Shown: positions 42,849-52,131 of the stretch, piece after piece
Layout: each line of letters begins with the position of its first letter
How positions within the stretch are numbered: the stretch's first letter is position 1
Source of the DNA: Lachnospira sp. UBA3790
GTDB taxonomy: Bacteria > Bacillota > Clostridia > Lachnospirales > Lachnospiraceae
DNA: 64,000 nt
Assembly (NCBI GenBank): GCA_002369135.1
Contig: DFEY01000001.1
Coordinates: forward strand, 1 to 64,000
Reading direction: 5' to 3'
The notes under the pieces: model-generated
Seen by the model: the letters and a program-made list of their open reading frames with translations, nothing else
What the model was told of the DNA's origin: nothing
Database searches by the model: none
Program-made: the position numbers and the translations under genes

Positions 42849-45053
42849 ATGCTAAGCATTATTGTTACACATAAAACAAATACAGGTTACCTGACAGACT
42901 GTCTGGAGAGTATAGCGGAGCAAGACTATAAGGACTTCGAAACTATACTTGTACTAGATCACACAAAGGATAACCTAGATGCATTAATAGAAGAATACAC
43001 TGATTCCATCAACCTAAAAGTCTTTGAACTAGAGGACAAAGAGGGAGTATCGGCAGCTAGAAACTTTGGTATGGCCAAAGCTTCTGGCGATTTTATTACA
43101 TTCATCGATAACGATGATTATATAATGCCGGAAACTCTATCAGGGATGATGGAATTATTTAATGATGAGACAGATATGGCATACTGCGAGTTCAAAACTA
43201 CGTGGTTCCAGAAGAAAGCCTTCAACGAAGCCCAAGCCGAAGAAGGCGAAGACGAAGACGACGAAGTAATAGAGGTAGACTTTGAAGACGTATTCGACTA
43301 TAAAGTTGAGTACTTCAAAAAACTAGAAAAAGAATCTGTTCTTGGTGCGATTTATAGAAAATCACTATTTACAGATAACAACATTACATTTAACGAAGAA
43401 CAAAAATACTTTGCCGATGCCAAAGTATTGATGGGACTACTTGATAACGCTAGAGAAATAAAGACATCCCATAAGGGAATGTATGTTAAGCGATCACACA
43501 ACGATAAACTTAACAATCCATCCCTAAACCAGATTGAGAAAGAAACAACTATGCCATTCTACTTTGTGGCATACGACAATGCGATTAAAGCTACAGAAAA
43601 CAACAAGAGACTTCGCAATCATATGTATGTTATTTTGGCGAAGTTCATTACAAAACCATATCTAAGAAAACTCCGCGACAAAAAAGAGGAGTGGGGTGAT
43701 GTTTGGGAAAAGGAATTTTTCCAGGAGTTAGCTAAGAGAGCAAAAGATGTTGATTTGAAAGCCCTAAAGAGAAAAGACTTTACTAGAGCTGAGAAGAAAC
43801 TTATTAAAGTTATGGGCGAGGGCGACTTTGACAAAGCCTACAAACAGGGACTTAAGGTTCTTGCTAGAAGAAAACTTGTAAAGATGATTATTAATAAGAG
43901 AATTCGAAACAAAACATTCGCTCTCTATATCTTTAGCAAGATGAAATTTAAAACAAACTGGATCGTGTTTGAGAGTTTCATGGGAAGAAACTGCTCAGGC
44001 CAGCCAAAGTACATATATCAGTATTTGCAAAAGAATTATCCAGATAAGTACAAATGCATTTGGGTAGTGGATAGACGCGGAGTGAAGATTCCAGGCAAAT
44101 ACAAAAAGTGTAAGAGATTTGGAATTAGATACTTCTACTATATGAATAGAAGTAAATACTGGGTAATCAATATGAGACAGCCTCTAAGTGTTCCAAAGAG
44201 AGATGACACAATCATTCTTTCAACATGGCACGGAACACCTCTAAAGAGACTCGTGTTTGATATGGAAGATGTGCATTCAGCTACACCGCAGTACAAGAAT
44301 ATTGTTTACAGACAGACTAGAGAGTGGGATTATCTACTATCTGACAATCCATTCTCCACAGAGAAATTCCAGAGCTGCTTCTTGTTTGACAAGGAAAAGA
44401 TTTTGGAGGCGGGATATCCAGCTAATGATCCACTATACGCCGAAGACAAAGAAGAATACGCAGCTAAGATTAAAAAGAAACTTGGAATTCCAGAAGATAA
44501 GAAAGTTATTCTATACGCACCAACTTGGAGAGATGACAATTTCTTTGAAGCGGGCCAGTATGGATTTGAACTAGATTTAGATTTGAATCGTTTGCAAAAA
44601 GAGTTTGGCGACGAATATGTGGTGCTCTTAAGGCTTCACTACTTTGTCGTTGAGAAGATGGACTTGTCTAAGTATGGCGACTTTACAGTAAACGGCTGTG
44701 ACTATGATGATATTACAGATCTTTACTTGGTTTCAGACATACTAATGACAGATTATTCATCTGTATTCTTTGACTACGCAAACCTAGAGAGACCAATATT
44801 GTTCTTCACATACGATATTGATAAGTACAGAGATGTTTTAAGAGGCTTTTACTTAGATATGGAAGAGGATTTACCAGGACCATTGCTTCTTACAAATGAT
44901 GATGTGGTAGATGCCATTAAAAACATTGATCAGATTAAAGAAAAATACAAAGACCGCTACAAAGAATTCTACGATAGATTCTGTTGTATAGACGATGGAA
45001 ACGCTGCAAAAAGAGTAGTGGAAGCAGTGTTTGAAAACAAAGAAACTACTTAA
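42849..45053 (+). CDS. GT2 glycosyltransferase fused to a CDP-glycerol glycerophosphotransferase
   Basis: A 734-residue two-domain enzyme. The N-terminal GT2 domain starts MLSIIVTHKTNTGYLTDCLESI, with TFIDNDDYIMPE as metal site near residue 92. An acidic insertion (EEGEDEDDEVIEVDFEDVF) follows near 132-155. The C-terminal TagF-like domain begins near 365 (VFESFMGRNCSGQPKYIY), with STWHGTPLKRLVFDM near 459 and LMTDYSSVFFDYANLERPILFF near 634. Having both domains in one chain suggests it adds a sugar and a polyol phosphate to the same growing chain. AGGAGG precedes the start. Confidence 0.9.
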   Translation: MLSIIVTHKTNTGYLTDCLESIAEQDYKDFETILVLDHTKDNLDALIEEYTDSINLKVFELEDKEGVSAARNFGMAKASGDFITFIDNDDYIMPETLSGMMELFNDETDMAYCEFKTTWFQKKAFNEAQAEEGEDEDDEVIEVDFEDVFDYKVEYFKKLEKESVLGAIYRKSLFTDNNITFNEEQKYFADAKVLMGLLDNAREIKTSHKGMYVKRSHNDKLNNPSLNQIEKETTMPFYFVAYDNAIKATENNKRLRNHMYVILAKFITKPYLRKLRDKKEEWGDVWEKEFFQELAKRAKDVDLKALKRKDFTRAEKKLIKVMGEGDFDKAYKQGLKVLARRKLVKMIINKRIRNKTFALYIFSKMKFKTNWIVFESFMGRNCSGQPKYIYQYLQKNYPDKYKCIWVVDRRGVKIPGKYKKCKRFGIRYFYYMNRSKYWVINMRQPLSVPKRDDTIILSTWHGTPLKRLVFDMEDVHSATPQYKNIVYRQTREWDYLLSDNPFSTEKFQSCFLFDKEKILEAGYPANDPLYAEDKEEYAAKIKKKLGIPEDKKVILYAPTWRDDNFFEAGQYGFELDLDLNRLQKEFGDEYVVLLRLHYFVVEKMDLSKYGDFTVNGCDYDDITDLYLVSDILMTDYSSVFFDYANLERPILFFTYDIDKYRDVLRGFYLDMEEDLPGPLLLTNDDVVDAIKNIDQIKEKYKDRYKEFYDRFCCIDDGNAAKRVVEAVFENKETT

Positions 45054-45094
45054 AAACATTCAAAATTATGTAAACTAAAATACATTAATTTTTA

Positions 45095-45122
45095 TTGACT
45101 TTAATGTAGTATGCATTATAAT
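45095..45122 (+). promoter_or_regulatory. tagGH promoter
   Basis: TTGACT (45095-45100) and TATAAT (45117-45122) with 16-bp spacing. A TTATGTAAAC motif lies at 45066-45075, just upstream of the -35 box, in the position of a regulator site. Confidence 0.65.
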
Positions 45123-45159
45123 TTAAAGGCTAGTCAAAAAGGACTACTTTGGAGGTAAT

Positions 45160-45963
45160 ATGAATAAGTATTGGGAAGGCTTTATGCGCTACCGCTACCT
45201 ACTAATTGAGTTGGTACGAAAAGGTATAAAACTTAAATACAGAAGATCATATTTGGGATTAGTTTGGACATTACTTGAGCCACTACTAACTACACTAGTT
45301 TTATGGTTCGTATTTGGCAACCTACTAGGTAGAGGAGATGCGCTATATCCAGTGTACATCCTATCTGGTCGTTTGCTTTATAGCTGTTTCTCAAGTTCAA
45401 GTAAAATAGCTATGAGATCAATCAGATCTAACCAGGCAATGATTAAGAAAGTATATGTGCCAAAGTATTTGTATCCGCTATCAAGTGTACTTTACAACTA
45501 CATTTTATTCTTGCTATCACTAATTATTCTAGCGGCTACATCTATCGTACTTGGAGTACATTTTACATGGCACATTATTGAGATATTTATTCCGCTACTT
45601 ATTCTATTTGTAATGAGTATAGCAGCAGGTTTGATTCTATCGACAGTCTGCGTATTCTTTAGAGACTTAGAATATTTGTGGGACGTACTTTTGATGCTTA
45701 TTATGTACTGTTCAGCTATCTTCTATTATATAGATGGAAAGATAGGATCTGCAGCAGCATTCATTAGATGGAACCCACTTTATTGTATAATCAGTAACTT
45801 CCGTTGCGTGTTGATGGAACAAGGTTCAATCTTTACATCAACTAGTTATGGAGTATCAAATCTTCAAATGTTCATTTACTCGGCAGTGTTCAGTATTGCA
45901 GCACTAGCATTTGGTATTTGGATATTTAAGAAGAACCAAGATAAATTTATCTTGCATATTTAG
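45160..45963 (+). CDS. tagG: Teichoic-acid-type ABC transporter permease
   Basis: A 267-residue ABC-2 permease. After a short N-terminal amphipathic region with the RRSYLGLVWTLLEPLL motif there are six transmembrane helices (about 30-52, 60-80, 105-130, 142-165, 172-190, 235-258). It matches TagG/Wzm-type exporters that move undecaprenyl-linked polymers to the outer face. The ATPase gene follows after 9 bp. Confidence 0.93.
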   Translation: MNKYWEGFMRYRYLLIELVRKGIKLKYRRSYLGLVWTLLEPLLTTLVLWFVFGNLLGRGDALYPVYILSGRLLYSCFSSSSKIAMRSIRSNQAMIKKVYVPKYLYPLSSVLYNYILFLLSLIILAATSIVLGVHFTWHIIEIFIPLLILFVMSIAAGLILSTVCVFFRDLEYLWDVLLMLIMYCSAIFYYIDGKIGSAAAFIRWNPLYCIISNFRCVLMEQGSIFTSTSYGVSNLQMFIYSAVFSIAALAFGIWIFKKNQDKFILHI

Positions 45964-45972
45964 GAGGGAATT

Positions 45973-46716
45973 ATGGCAAAGAAAGCTTTAGTAGTACAAG
46001 ATGTCAGTATTCTCTTCAACCTAAGCAAAGAGAATGTCGACAACTTAAAAGAATTATTAATAAAGAAGATAAAGGGTGAAAAAATTCGTTTCAATGAATT
46101 TTGGGCTCTTAAGAATATTAACTTCGAGCTAAACAAAGGAGACAGACTTGGAATACTTGGTCTGAACGGTGCAGGAAAGTCTACTCTTCTAAAGATTATA
46201 GCTGGAGTTTACAAACCAACTACTGGTAAAGTTACAAGACACGGCCACATTGCTCCTATGATTGAGCTAGGTGCAGGCTTTGACCCTAACTACACAGGAA
46301 GAGAAAACATTTTCCTATATGGTTCAGTGCTTGGTTTCTCAAGAGAATTTCTTGAGTCAAAGTATGAGGAGATACTAGAGTTCTCAGAACTTGGGGACTT
46401 TATCGATGTCCCAATTAAGAACTACTCATCAGGTATGAGAGCTAGACTTGGTTTCTCGATAGCCACAGTAGTAGAGCCAGAGATACTAATCTTGGACGAA
46501 GTTTTATCTGTTGGTGATGCTAAGTTTAGAAAGAAGTGCGAGAAGAAAATGCAGGGCATGTTCGATCACGGCGTTACAGTTCTTTTCGTATCACACAGTT
46601 TGGAACAGGTTAAGAGGCTTTGTAATAAAGCAATTTTATTGGAACATGGTGAATTGATTGCACAGGGCGACATTCAGGAAGTTGCCGCAATTTATGATTC
46701 AATGCTAAATGACTAG
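45973..46716 (+). CDS. tagH: Teichoic-acid-type ABC transporter ATP-binding protein
   Basis: A 247-residue ATPase with an N-terminal extension typical of TagH/Wzt (residues 1-45). Walker A is GLNGAGKST (63-71), the signature motif is NYSSGMRARLGFS, and Walker B is EILILDEVLSVGD. It has no long C-terminal polymer-recognition domain, so it is the short TagH form without carbohydrate-binding extension. It pairs with the preceding permease for polymer export. Confidence 0.95.
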   Translation: MAKKALVVQDVSILFNLSKENVDNLKELLIKKIKGEKIRFNEFWALKNINFELNKGDRLGILGLNGAGKSTLLKIIAGVYKPTTGKVTRHGHIAPMIELGAGFDPNYTGRENIFLYGSVLGFSREFLESKYEEILEFSELGDFIDVPIKNYSSGMRARLGFSIATVVEPEILILDEVLSVGDAKFRKKCEKKMQGMFDHGVTVLFVSHSLEQVKRLCNKAILLEHGELIAQGDIQEVAAIYDSMLND

Positions 46717-46739
46717 TATATGAAGAAAAGGGGTTAGAT

Positions 46740-47003
46740 ATGACAAAAGAAGGACTTAGACATGAGAACAAGGGCACATGTTCAAGAGCAGTGCGTTTTG
46801 ACATAGTAGATGATAAAGTAAGAAATGTTAAATTTGAAGGCGGATGCCACGGAAATACTCAAGGAGTGGCAGCACTAGTAGAAGGGATGGACGTGGATGA
46901 GGCCATCTCAAGAATGAAAGGCATAGATTGCCAAGGTAGAGGCACATCTTGCCCAGACCAGTTGGCAGAAGGACTAGAACAAGCAAAGGAAGGTATTCTA
47001 TAA
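46740..47003 (+). CDS. TSCPD-domain protein (TIGR03905 type)
   Basis: An 87-residue protein with cysteines in GTCSRAV, GGCHGNTQGV, DCQGRG and TSCPDQLAEGL. The TSCPD motif is also found at the C-terminus of some ribonucleotide reductases. Small stand-alone forms are common in Clostridia and have no assigned function. It lies directly before mtnN, whose start is adjacent to its stop. Confidence 0.88.
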   Translation: MTKEGLRHENKGTCSRAVRFDIVDDKVRNVKFEGGCHGNTQGVAALVEGMDVDEAISRMKGIDCQGRGTSCPDQLAEGLEQAKEGIL

Positions 47004-47699
47004 ATGATAGGAATTATCGGAGCGAGATTTGACGAAGTCCAGGGATTAAAGGACATAATGAAAAAAGTCAAAGTGGAAGAGAAAGCAGGAATGCAATTTT
47101 ACTCAGGAGACCTCTGCGGCAAAGATGCTGTGGTTGTCCGTTGTGGAATTGGAAAAGTTAATGCTAGTATATGCGCACAGATTTTGGTGGATGATTTCCA
47201 CATTGATTATTTGATAAATACAGGAGTGGCTGGATCGTTAAATAATGATTTGGATATTTGCGATATTGTTATTTCAAGAAAAGCCATTCAACATGATTTT
47301 AATACAGGAACTTTGGATGATTGCGACCCAGGTGAAATACCTAACATAGGAACAAAGTTCTTTGACGCGGACGATAGAATGATTGAAAAGGCAACAAGAA
47401 GTGCTCAGCGTTTGAACCTAGGTGTTAAAGTGATTGAGGGTATTATTGCTACAGGAGATCAGTTCATTAGCGATAAAGATGTGAAAGATTATTTGGTAGA
47501 AGAGTTTAATGCAGACTGTTGCGAGATGGAGGGAGCATCTATAGCACAAGTTGCTTATTTAAATGATGTGCCTTTTGTAATCTTAAGAGCAATCTCAGAT
47601 AAGGCGGATGGATCTGCCAGAATGTCTTTTGATGATTTTGTAAGTAAAGCGGCAGAACATTCAATGCAATTAGTTAAAGAAATGGTTGTATCACTATAG
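47004..47699 (+). CDS. mtnN: 5'-methylthioadenosine/S-adenosylhomocysteine nucleosidase
   Basis: A 231-residue nucleosidase that splits MTA and SAH to adenine, recycling products of SAM use. It has IGIIGARFDEV at the start, INTGVAGSLNNDLDICDIVIS near residue 72, the CEMEGASIAQVA motif with the catalytic Glu, and RAISDKADG with the catalytic Asp near residue 200. It starts immediately after the TSCPD gene stop. Confidence 0.94.
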   Translation: MIGIIGARFDEVQGLKDIMKKVKVEEKAGMQFYSGDLCGKDAVVVRCGIGKVNASICAQILVDDFHIDYLINTGVAGSLNNDLDICDIVISRKAIQHDFNTGTLDDCDPGEIPNIGTKFFDADDRMIEKATRSAQRLNLGVKVIEGIIATGDQFISDKDVKDYLVEEFNADCCEMEGASIAQVAYLNDVPFVILRAISDKADGSARMSFDDFVSKAAEHSMQLVKEMVVSL

Positions 47700-47724
47700 A
47701 TAGATTTTATTTGGAGGAGAAGAA

Positions 47725-49071
47725 ATGAGTAAAGTAACATTTGATTATTCTAAGGCAGCACAGTATGTGTCAGAAGAAGACATTAAAGCTATTATGCCAA
47801 AAGCAGAAGAGGCTAAAAAGACATTGGTAGAAAAGACAGGCGAGGGAAATGATTTCCTTGGTTGGATTGATTTACCAGTAGATTATGATAAGGAAGAGTT
47901 TGCAAGAATTAAAGCAGCAGCTGATAAGATTAAGAATGACTCAGAAGTTCTTATTGTTATTGGTATTGGTGGTTCATATCTTGGTGCTAGAGCGGCTATC
48001 GAATTTTTAAGACATCCGTTCTACAACAACGCGCCAAAGGAAATCAGAAAGACACCAGAAATATACTACGCTGGAAATAACATCAGTTCTACATACCTAA
48101 ATGGTTTGCTTGATGTAGTAGGAGATAGAGATTTCTCAGTAAATATTATTTCTAAGTCAGGAACTACTACAGAGCCTGCTATCGCATTTAGAGTATTCAA
48201 AGAAAAACTTGAAGAAAAATATGGGAAAGAAGAAGCAGCTAAGAGAATCTATGCTACTACAGATGCTAACAAGGGTGCGTTAAAGGACTTAGCAACTGCT
48301 GAGGGTTATGAGAGTTTTGTAGTACCTGATGATGTAGGTGGAAGATTCTCAGTTCTTACTGCAGTAGGTCTACTTCCAATCGCAGTTAGTGGCGCTGATA
48401 TTGATAAATTGATGGAAGGTGCAGCAAGCGGAAGAGAGATGGCTCTAAATAACGACGCTATGGAAAATGACGCTATGCTATATGCGGCAGCTAGAAATGT
48501 AATGCTAGGCAAAGGTAAGTCAGTAGAAATTACTGCTAACTATGAGCCAAGTCTTCACTATGTTGCTGAATGGTGGAAACAGCTTTACGGCGAGAGTGAA
48601 GGAAAAGATAGAAAGGGTATCTTCCCAGCAGCAGTTGATCTAACAACAGACTTGCATTCACTAGGCCAGTTCATTCAGGACGGAACTAGAATTATGTTTG
48701 AGACTGTTATCAACGTGGAAGAGCCAGTGAGCAACGTTACAATAGGTGATGATCCAGAAGATATTGATGGTCTTAACTACTTAGCTGGAAAGACAATGGA
48801 CTTTGTAAACAAGTCAGCGATGAATGGAACAATTCTTGCACACACTGATGGTGAAGTTGCAAACTTTATGATCAATGTTCCAAAGCAGGATGAGTACAGT
48901 CTAGGACAGTTGTTCTACATGTATGAATTCGCTTGTGGTGTTAGTGGTTATATGTTAGGAGTTAATCCATTCAACCAACCAGGTGTTGAGAGCTACAAAG
49001 CAAATATGTTTGCACTACTTGGAAAACCTGGATTTGAAGATAAGACAGAAGAGTTATTGAAGAGATTATAA
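47725..49071 (+). CDS. pgi: Glucose-6-phosphate isomerase
   Basis: A 448-residue isomerase of the short bacterial type, interconverting glucose 6-phosphate and fructose 6-phosphate. It has VIGIGGSYLGARAAIEFL near residue 77, SKSGTTTEPAIAFR near 146 and a C-terminal lysine motif within GVESYKANMFALLG. A strong GGAGG precedes the ATG. It follows mtnN in the metabolic block inserted in the surface-polymer locus and ends at a terminator. Confidence 0.96.
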   Translation: MSKVTFDYSKAAQYVSEEDIKAIMPKAEEAKKTLVEKTGEGNDFLGWIDLPVDYDKEEFARIKAAADKIKNDSEVLIVIGIGGSYLGARAAIEFLRHPFYNNAPKEIRKTPEIYYAGNNISSTYLNGLLDVVGDRDFSVNIISKSGTTTEPAIAFRVFKEKLEEKYGKEEAAKRIYATTDANKGALKDLATAEGYESFVVPDDVGGRFSVLTAVGLLPIAVSGADIDKLMEGAASGREMALNNDAMENDAMLYAAARNVMLGKGKSVEITANYEPSLHYVAEWWKQLYGESEGKDRKGIFPAAVDLTTDLHSLGQFIQDGTRIMFETVINVEEPVSNVTIGDDPEDIDGLNYLAGKTMDFVNKSAMNGTILAHTDGEVANFMINVPKQDEYSLGQLFYMYEFACGVSGYMLGVNPFNQPGVESYKANMFALLGKPGFEDKTEELLKRL

Positions 49072-49087
49072 TATTACTAAATAATAA

Positions 49088-49127
49088 AGAAAGCCCTCAA
49101 ATGATTTTTTTCATTTGAGGGCTTTTT
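49088..49127. terminator. Terminator between pgi and the GT-C gene
   Basis: AAAGCCCTCAAATGA pairs with TCATTTGAGGGCTTT around a T-rich loop, followed by TT. The arms give U-rich ends in both directions, between convergent genes. Confidence 0.85.
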
Positions 49128-49168
49128 GTTGTTTTAGAACAGTATTTCAAATAGAAAGTTATAAAAAA

Positions 49169-51313
49169 TCAATCTTTTCTTTTTATCAAAACCAGCATAG
49201 ACAGTAATTCTAGTATCATAAACGCTCCGATAAAAAAAATGTATAAAAAGCTACTCATAATGTTATTTTTCGATTCAAAGTAAGCTCTTAATAAAAGATT
49301 TGCTTTTTGTTTATCATTATTAATATATAAATCACCACTATATTTTGGCATAGCCGTATAATTATCAACTGCAAAACTTAATCCATCTTGATTGGATTGT
49401 GGCTTAATAGTTACAGTATACTTTTGCAAATTGATTGGATGTTGTGGTTTAATCGAAAATGCCAACTGATCACCTTTTATATATGAGGCGTCTATAGTTT
49501 TCTTGCTGAGGGTTTTATTATCCGATGTAAGAGTAACATCATATTTGATATTTGGTGACGCTAATCTAAAAGACTTGAATTCAAGCGTATTAAAGTCATT
49601 TTTTGTATAAAATGATTGCTTTATAATCTTATTTTTGGAAGCAGCATCATCCAATTGGTATTGCCAATTTGAACCATATGAATAAATGGCCATATTTTTT
49701 GCGGTGCATTTTCTCTGTGTGAAATCACTGTAGTAGGTAAATCCAATAATTAGAGTAGCGATTTCAATTATGCATAAAAGAGGTAATAGTATTACTTTTG
49801 AACTGATAGAACACTTACTCTTTAAAATCTTAATAGAGCTGTCTATACCTAAACATTCCATCATTAATAACAAAGGAATAAATGGGACTGAGTAGCATTC
49901 CTTTGACTCCCAAATCATATAGAAAACAATTGCGCCTAGCATTGTAATTGACACAAGTATACTAATGTCCGATTTCTTTTTAGTAAATTGAACTAAAACT
50001 AGGATAGCTGAAAACAGTAAGGTTAATATTCGGAACAATTGACTGTATATTAAAATAAAATCATTTTTTTCGCCAAAAAGGTAGTTATAAAATGAATCTT
50101 CATTTTCCACAAATTTTGTAAAACCTGGATAGGCAGCGCTCCCATCTCCCCATGTAGTTTCTGTCTTATTTAAATAGAGTTTTGAAACCCCTAAAAAACC
50201 AAGATCATTGACCAGCCTCTTTATTTCTTTTATATGGTACTTTTGTTTTTCTTCTTTAGTCTTGTACTTAGCGGTATTGTGAACAACGTCCGCCGAGAAT
50301 TTCCCATCGTTTGATAAACCAAGCATTATGTAGTGAGTCACAGGAAAGTAACCAGACGTATCATCCACGTAACTATATACTAGTTTGTTAATCCCCAAAA
50401 ACGATAAAATGCCAACCATAATAAAAATAGCAAGAGAGACAGATATCTTTTTAAAATTTTTTTTATTAATTCTAACAAATAAGATAAAGCATAGTATGGC
50501 GGCGATAATAGGAATAAGAACTGTAGGTCTTAGAAAGAACCCTACTACACCTATTAGAGATATCAAACCAACCTTTATGTTGTTTTTTGCTGGATTACTA
50601 TTATCTGATTTCCATATAGATGCCACTAAATAAACAATTGCCGTTGTAAGTGGCATCGAAAATGTTGCAGAATAAACCCAAAAAATTATAAAGTAATTAA
50701 TTGGATTAAGTAGAGATAGTATCATATATTTTGTGGCTACGGTTCTGTTAAAACAAATCTTCAAAGTCTTATAAACGAAAAAGATAGAAAGATCTATTAA
50801 AAGAGCATTAAATAATGTCAAAATAGCCACATAATTTGTAATGCCGAAGAAAAGAAGAATCTTATATATCAAAGCCAAAAAAATCACAATAAAATTATTA
50901 TTAGAAATATAGTAATAGTATAGATTAGTAGTATCGATACCTTTGTTAATTCCTTTAGCAATAGACAGAGCTTGATCGTTTATCATATATGAATCTGTAA
51001 CAAAGTGAATATTGAATTTAAATGAAATAAAAGTTTGAAGAATAATGATAAAAGCAAAAATAGAAATTGTAATAATGGTTAATGTCTTTTTACTACATCT
51101 GTTTAATAATTTAAAAATTGCAAAAATAATAATCATTAAAGCAATTGAAAATATAATTAAAACAAGAGTTTTTGGTTGAACAATATCATTAAAATGGTCT
51201 GCAAAAATACTAGTTTTAGATAGAGATTTTACAAAAAGAAATCCCAGTAATGCAAAAAGAATTACTAATATTGTCTTAACGCATATTTTTGAAAACTTAC
51301 TATTAGGAATCAT
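49169..51313 (-). CDS. Polytopic membrane protein, probable GT-C glycosyltransferase
   Basis: A 714-residue membrane protein with about twelve transmembrane helices over residues 10-520 and a C-terminal, largely extracytoplasmic domain, then a last helix near the end. An early luminal-side segment FVTDSYMINDQALSIAKG carries acidic residues in the place typical of GT39/PMT-like GT-C enzymes. It is notably more A/T-rich and Ile/Asn/Lys-rich than its neighbours and transcribed against them, which suggests transfer. The ATG with GAGG upstream is chosen over an overlapping GTG. It probably decorates the exported polymer with sugars; the donor would be polyprenyl-linked. Confidence 0.7.
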   Translation of the reverse strand: MIPNSKFSKICVKTILVILFALLGFLFVKSLSKTSIFADHFNDIVQPKTLVLIIFSIALMIIIFAIFKLLNRCSKKTLTIITISIFAFIIILQTFISFKFNIHFVTDSYMINDQALSIAKGINKGIDTTNLYYYYISNNNFIVIFLALIYKILLFFGITNYVAILTLFNALLIDLSIFFVYKTLKICFNRTVATKYMILSLLNPINYFIIFWVYSATFSMPLTTAIVYLVASIWKSDNSNPAKNNIKVGLISLIGVVGFFLRPTVLIPIIAAILCFILFVRINKKNFKKISVSLAIFIMVGILSFLGINKLVYSYVDDTSGYFPVTHYIMLGLSNDGKFSADVVHNTAKYKTKEEKQKYHIKEIKRLVNDLGFLGVSKLYLNKTETTWGDGSAAYPGFTKFVENEDSFYNYLFGEKNDFILIYSQLFRILTLLFSAILVLVQFTKKKSDISILVSITMLGAIVFYMIWESKECYSVPFIPLLLMMECLGIDSSIKILKSKCSISSKVILLPLLCIIEIATLIIGFTYYSDFTQRKCTAKNMAIYSYGSNWQYQLDDAASKNKIIKQSFYTKNDFNTLEFKSFRLASPNIKYDVTLTSDNKTLSKKTIDASYIKGDQLAFSIKPQHPINLQKYTVTIKPQSNQDGLSFAVDNYTAMPKYSGDLYINNDKQKANLLLRAYFESKNNIMSSFLYIFFIGAFMILELLSMLVLIKRKD

Positions 51314-51414
51314 AGTTTTCCTCACTTATAATTAATCAAGTAGATTATAGCAAATAATCAAGAATAATGTTATAATTTTTTGAGACAGAGAAGAAAAGAA
51401 GAAAGGACTTAAAT

Positions 51415-52131
51415 ATGGTTTTTGGAGCAATACTGGCTGGTGGTATTGGAAGCAGAATGGGAAATGTGGACAAGCCAAAGCAGTTTTTAGAAATTAATAA
51501 AAAACCAATATTAATACATACTTTAGAGAAATTCTATTTGGATGATGCTTTCGAGAAAGTGATAATCCTTTGCCCAGGAGAATGGGTTGATTACACAAAA
51601 GAATTAGTAGAAAAGCATATTGGAAAGCAAGAAAAAGTAGTAGTGATAGAGGGCGGAAGCACTCGTAATGAAACTATTATGAATTCTATAGCTTATATAG
51701 AAGAAAACTACGAATTGACAGAAGATGATATTATAGTTACGCACGATTCAGTTAGACCTTTTATTACAGATAGAATTATTAAGGAAAACATAGAGGCAGC
51801 TAAAGAGTATGGCGCTTGTGATACAGTGTTTGGAGCTACTGATACTATCGTAGTGAGTGAAGACAACAAGATTATTTCAGACATTCCAGACAGAACAAAA
51901 ATGTATCAAGGTCAAACCCCTCAGTCTTTTAAAATTAAGAAATTGAAAGAACTTTATAATGGACTTACAGAAGAGGAGAAAGCCATCCTTACAGATGCAG
52001 CTAAGGTTTTTGTTATCAAAGGACTTCCAGTTAGTTTAGTGGAAGGCGAAGAGACAAATATTAAAGTGACATATCAGTATGATTTGAGAGTGGCGGAAGC
52101 TCTTATACACGAGGATAGTGAAGTATGTTAA
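51415..52131 (+). CDS. tarI: D-ribitol-5-phosphate cytidylyltransferase
   Basis: A 238-residue IspD-like cytidylyltransferase. It has AILAGGIGSRMGNVDKPKQFL, which fits TarI better than IspD, then GGSTRNETIMNSI, VTHDSVRPFI, and a C-terminal VEGEETNIKVTYQYDL. It makes CDP-ribitol. Its stop overlaps the start of tarJ, the next enzyme of the same pathway, which supports TarI over the isoprenoid enzyme IspD. Confidence 0.9.
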   Translation: MVFGAILAGGIGSRMGNVDKPKQFLEINKKPILIHTLEKFYLDDAFEKVIILCPGEWVDYTKELVEKHIGKQEKVVVIEGGSTRNETIMNSIAYIEENYELTEDDIIVTHDSVRPFITDRIIKENIEAAKEYGACDTVFGATDTIVVSEDNKIISDIPDRTKMYQGQTPQSFKIKKLKELYNGLTEEEKAILTDAAKVFVIKGLPVSLVEGEETNIKVTYQYDLRVAEALIHEDSEVC

